In this document: positions 62,650 to 64,000 of the stretch, one piece after another
How the letters are laid out: each line of letters starts with the position of its first letter
Numbering within the stretch: the stretch's first letter is position 1
Assembly (NCBI RefSeq): GCF_022376295.1
Contig: NZ_CP060140.1
Location: 3,104,356-3,168,355, forward strand
Length of the DNA: 64,000 nt
Source: Nodularia sphaerocarpa UHCC 0038
Lineage (GTDB): Bacteria; Cyanobacteriota; Cyanobacteriia; Cyanobacteriales; Nostocaceae
Reading direction: 5' to 3'
Made by a program: the position numbers and the translations under genes
The notes under the pieces: generated by a model
Seen by the model: only the letters and a program-made list of their open reading frames with translations
What the model was told of the DNA's origin: nothing
Database searches by the model: none

Positions 62650-63198
62650 ATGTCTCGTATTGGTAAACAACCAATTACTATTCCCGCCAAAGTGGAAGTG
62701 ACAATTGATGGTCCCAAAGTTTTGGTGAAAGGCCCCAAAGGGCAACTTTCTCGCACTTTGTCAGCCAATGTCATTGTCTCCCAAGAAGGGGAAATATTAA
62801 ATGTCACCCGTCGTGATGAAACCCGTGTCTCTCGCCAAATGCACGGTTTAAGCCGTACCTTGGTCGCTAACATGGTCGAGGGAGTTTCCCAAGGCTTTAA
62901 GCGTCGCTTGGAAATTCAAGGTGTAGGTTATCGCGCCCAACTTCAAGGACGTAACCTAGTTTTGAATATTGGTTACAGCCATCAAGTGCATATTGTGCCA
63001 CCAGACGGAGTTGAGTTTGTTGTAGAAACTAACACAAGCATCGTCGTCAGTGGTTACGACAAAGAAATAGTAGGTAACACAGCAGCGAAGATCCGCGCCG
63101 TTCGTCCCCCAGAACCATACAAAGGTAAAGGGATTCGTTATGCCGGTGAAGTGGTCAGACGCAAGGCTGGTAAGACTGGTAAGAGTGGTAAGAAGTAA
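62650..63198 (+). CDS. rplF: 50S ribosomal protein L6
   Basis: This 182-aa protein lies near the factor-binding site. MSRIGKQPITIPAKVEVTI, LEIQGVGYRAQLQGRNLVLN and PPEPYKGKGIRYAGEVVRRK are diagnostic. The C-terminus is a short Gly/Lys tail. AAAGGACA lies upstream of the ATG. Confidence 0.98.
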   Translation: MSRIGKQPITIPAKVEVTIDGPKVLVKGPKGQLSRTLSANVIVSQEGEILNVTRRDETRVSRQMHGLSRTLVANMVEGVSQGFKRRLEIQGVGYRAQLQGRNLVLNIGYSHQVHIVPPDGVEFVVETNTSIVVSGYDKEIVGNTAAKIRAVRPPEPYKGKGIRYAGEVVRRKAGKTGKSGKK

Positions 63199-63200
63199 AA

Positions 63201-63563
63201 ATGAAACTTACTCGTAGAGAATCAAAACAGCGTCGCCATCGGCGCGTTCGTAATAAAGTTCAAGGAACCCTAGCACGTCCGCGTTTAGCCGTGTTTCGTT
63301 CCAACGAACATATTTACGCTCAAGTAATTGACGATACTCAGCATCACACATTAGTAGCAGCCTCGACGCTGGAACCAGAGTTGAAATCTAATTCAGCTAC
63401 AGGTGCTACTTGTGACGCATCAGCGCAAGTCGGCAAGTTGATAGCAGTGCGATTGTTAGAAAAAGGCATTACCCAAGTAGTCTTTGATCGCGGTGGCAAC
63501 TTATATCATGGTCGTATCAAAGCTTTAGCTGATGCAGCCCGCGAAGCTGGTTTAGATTTCTAA
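63201..63563 (+). CDS. rplR: 50S ribosomal protein L18
   Basis: This 120-aa protein binds 5S rRNA together with L5. RRHRRVRNKVQGTLARPRLAVFRS and VVFDRGGNLYHGRIKALADAAREAGLDF are diagnostic. It begins 2 bp after rplF. Confidence 0.98.
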   Translation: MKLTRRESKQRRHRRVRNKVQGTLARPRLAVFRSNEHIYAQVIDDTQHHTLVAASTLEPELKSNSATGATCDASAQVGKLIAVRLLEKGITQVVFDRGGNLYHGRIKALADAAREAGLDF

Positions 63564-63650
63564 AGTCATTAGTCATTAGTCATTGGTCATTAGTCATTGG
63601 CTAAGGACAAAAGACAAATGACAAAGGACAAAAGACAACTGACTAATAGA
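63563..63650. repeat. STRR: TAGTCAT and ACAAAAG/ACAAATG units
   Basis: TAGTCAT/TGGTCAT heptamers (63565-63600) are followed by tandem GGACAAAAGACAAATGACAA-type units. The rplR-rpsE gap is nearly all repeat. Confidence 0.85.
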
Positions 63651-63662
63651 GAGCATTTGATT

Positions 63663-64000
63663 ATGGCAACTGGTCGTCGTAAAGCGAACCGCACAAAAAA
63701 AGAAGAAACTACCTGGCAAGAGCGAGTCATCCAAATCCGCCGGGTGAGCAAGGTCGTCAAGGGAGGTAAAAAACTTAGCTTCCGGGCGATTGTGGTCGTC
63801 GGTAATGAACGTGGTCAAGTTGGTGTCGGAGTAGGCAAAGCCTCAGATGTTATCGGTGCTGTTAAAAAAGGCGTAGCCGATGGCAAAAAACATCTGATTG
63901 ACATCCCTATGACCAAATCTAACTCCATTCCTCATCCTATTGATGGTGTGGGTGGCGGTGCTAAGGTGATGATGCGTCCTGCTGCCCCTGGTACTGGGGT
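63663..64000 (+). CDS. rpsE: 30S ribosomal protein S5, cut by the window end
   Basis: The first 112 residues of S5 are present. MATGRRKANRTKKEETTWQE and VIQIRRVSKVVKGGKKLSF, GVGVGKASDVIGAVKKGVADGKKHLI and IPHPIDGVGGGAKVMMRPA are diagnostic. S5 takes part in mRNA unwinding and decoding accuracy. The frame is open at the window edge; the C-terminus lies beyond base 64000. Confidence 0.97.
   Translation, partial: MATGRRKANRTKKEETTWQERVIQIRRVSKVVKGGKKLSFRAIVVVGNERGQVGVGVGKASDVIGAVKKGVADGKKHLIDIPMTKSNSIPHPIDGVGGGAKVMMRPAAPGTG

Noticed and set aside
1..64000. CRISPR arrays, tRNA and rRNA genes.
   Set aside because: The tandem repeats have 7-10 bp units with no spacers, and no cloverleaf-like tRNA or rRNA segment was recognised by eye; a tRNAscan run would be needed to be certain.

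Overview
The window comes from the chromosome of a filamentous, probably heterocyst-forming cyanobacterium of the Nostoc/Anabaena group. The evidence is a set of cyanobacterial marker genes (psaD, ndhD, ndhN, ycf35, ycf46, sqdB/sqdX, nrtS), many HIP1 octamers (GCGATCGC), 7-bp tandem repeats (STRRs) and short hairpin repeats between genes, and the gene order purC-omp85-lpxC-fabZ-lpxA-lpxB. This is assigned by pattern recognition; no database search was run.

Layout. 0.2-3.4 kb: nfeD with its stomatin-like partner, a Zur-type Fur regulator, and purS-purQ. 3.8-10.5 kb: two very long AT-rich genes of unknown function that look like one cassette: a 1003-aa protein with a possible RNase H/PIWI-like C-terminal part, and a 1201-aa protein with helicase motifs. 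This is the best candidate for an undescribed system. 10.6-18.7 kb: trpE and psaD, a DICT/GAF histidine kinase, an about 1-kb gene-free stretch, a glycogen-debranching-type glucosidase and a DUF29 gene broken by a stop codon. 18.9-25.8 kb: DUF2973 and DUF2605 genes, thrS, thrB with a coiled-coil gene, and ndhD. 25.9-31.2 kb: a DUF488-DUF488-dual-OB operon, then a ribbon-helix-helix gene with ycf46 and ycf35, and a lipoprotein. 31.4-42.2 kb: sulfolipid genes sqdB and sqdX, purC, an Omp85 assembly factor and the lipid A genes lpxC-fabZ-lpxA-lpxB. 42.2-44.8 kb: an orphan cytosine-C5 methyltransferase and an Rpn-type transposase/nuclease gene with no usable start codon, next to a small element bounded by perfect 32-bp inverted repeats. 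44.9-54.8 kb: a prohibitin-like protein, endonuclease V, two FHA proteins (one fused to a flavoprotein), an SGNH hydrolase, a PEP-CTERM protein, nrtS, an AMIN-domain protein, DUF3172 and ndhN. 55.6-64 kb: the S10-spc ribosomal protein operon from rplC to a truncated rpsE.

How the genes relate. Most of the window is housekeeping: purine and tryptophan synthesis, photosystem I and NDH-1, thylakoid sulfolipid, and the outer membrane (Omp85 assembly plus lipid A). Accessory DNA sits at about 3.5-10.5 kb, 18.3-18.7 kb, 25.8-27.8 kb and 42.2-44.8 kb. Mobile-looking repeats occur in nearly every intergenic gap, including gaps inside the ribosomal operon. I saw no tRNA, rRNA, CRISPR array or complete insertion sequence.
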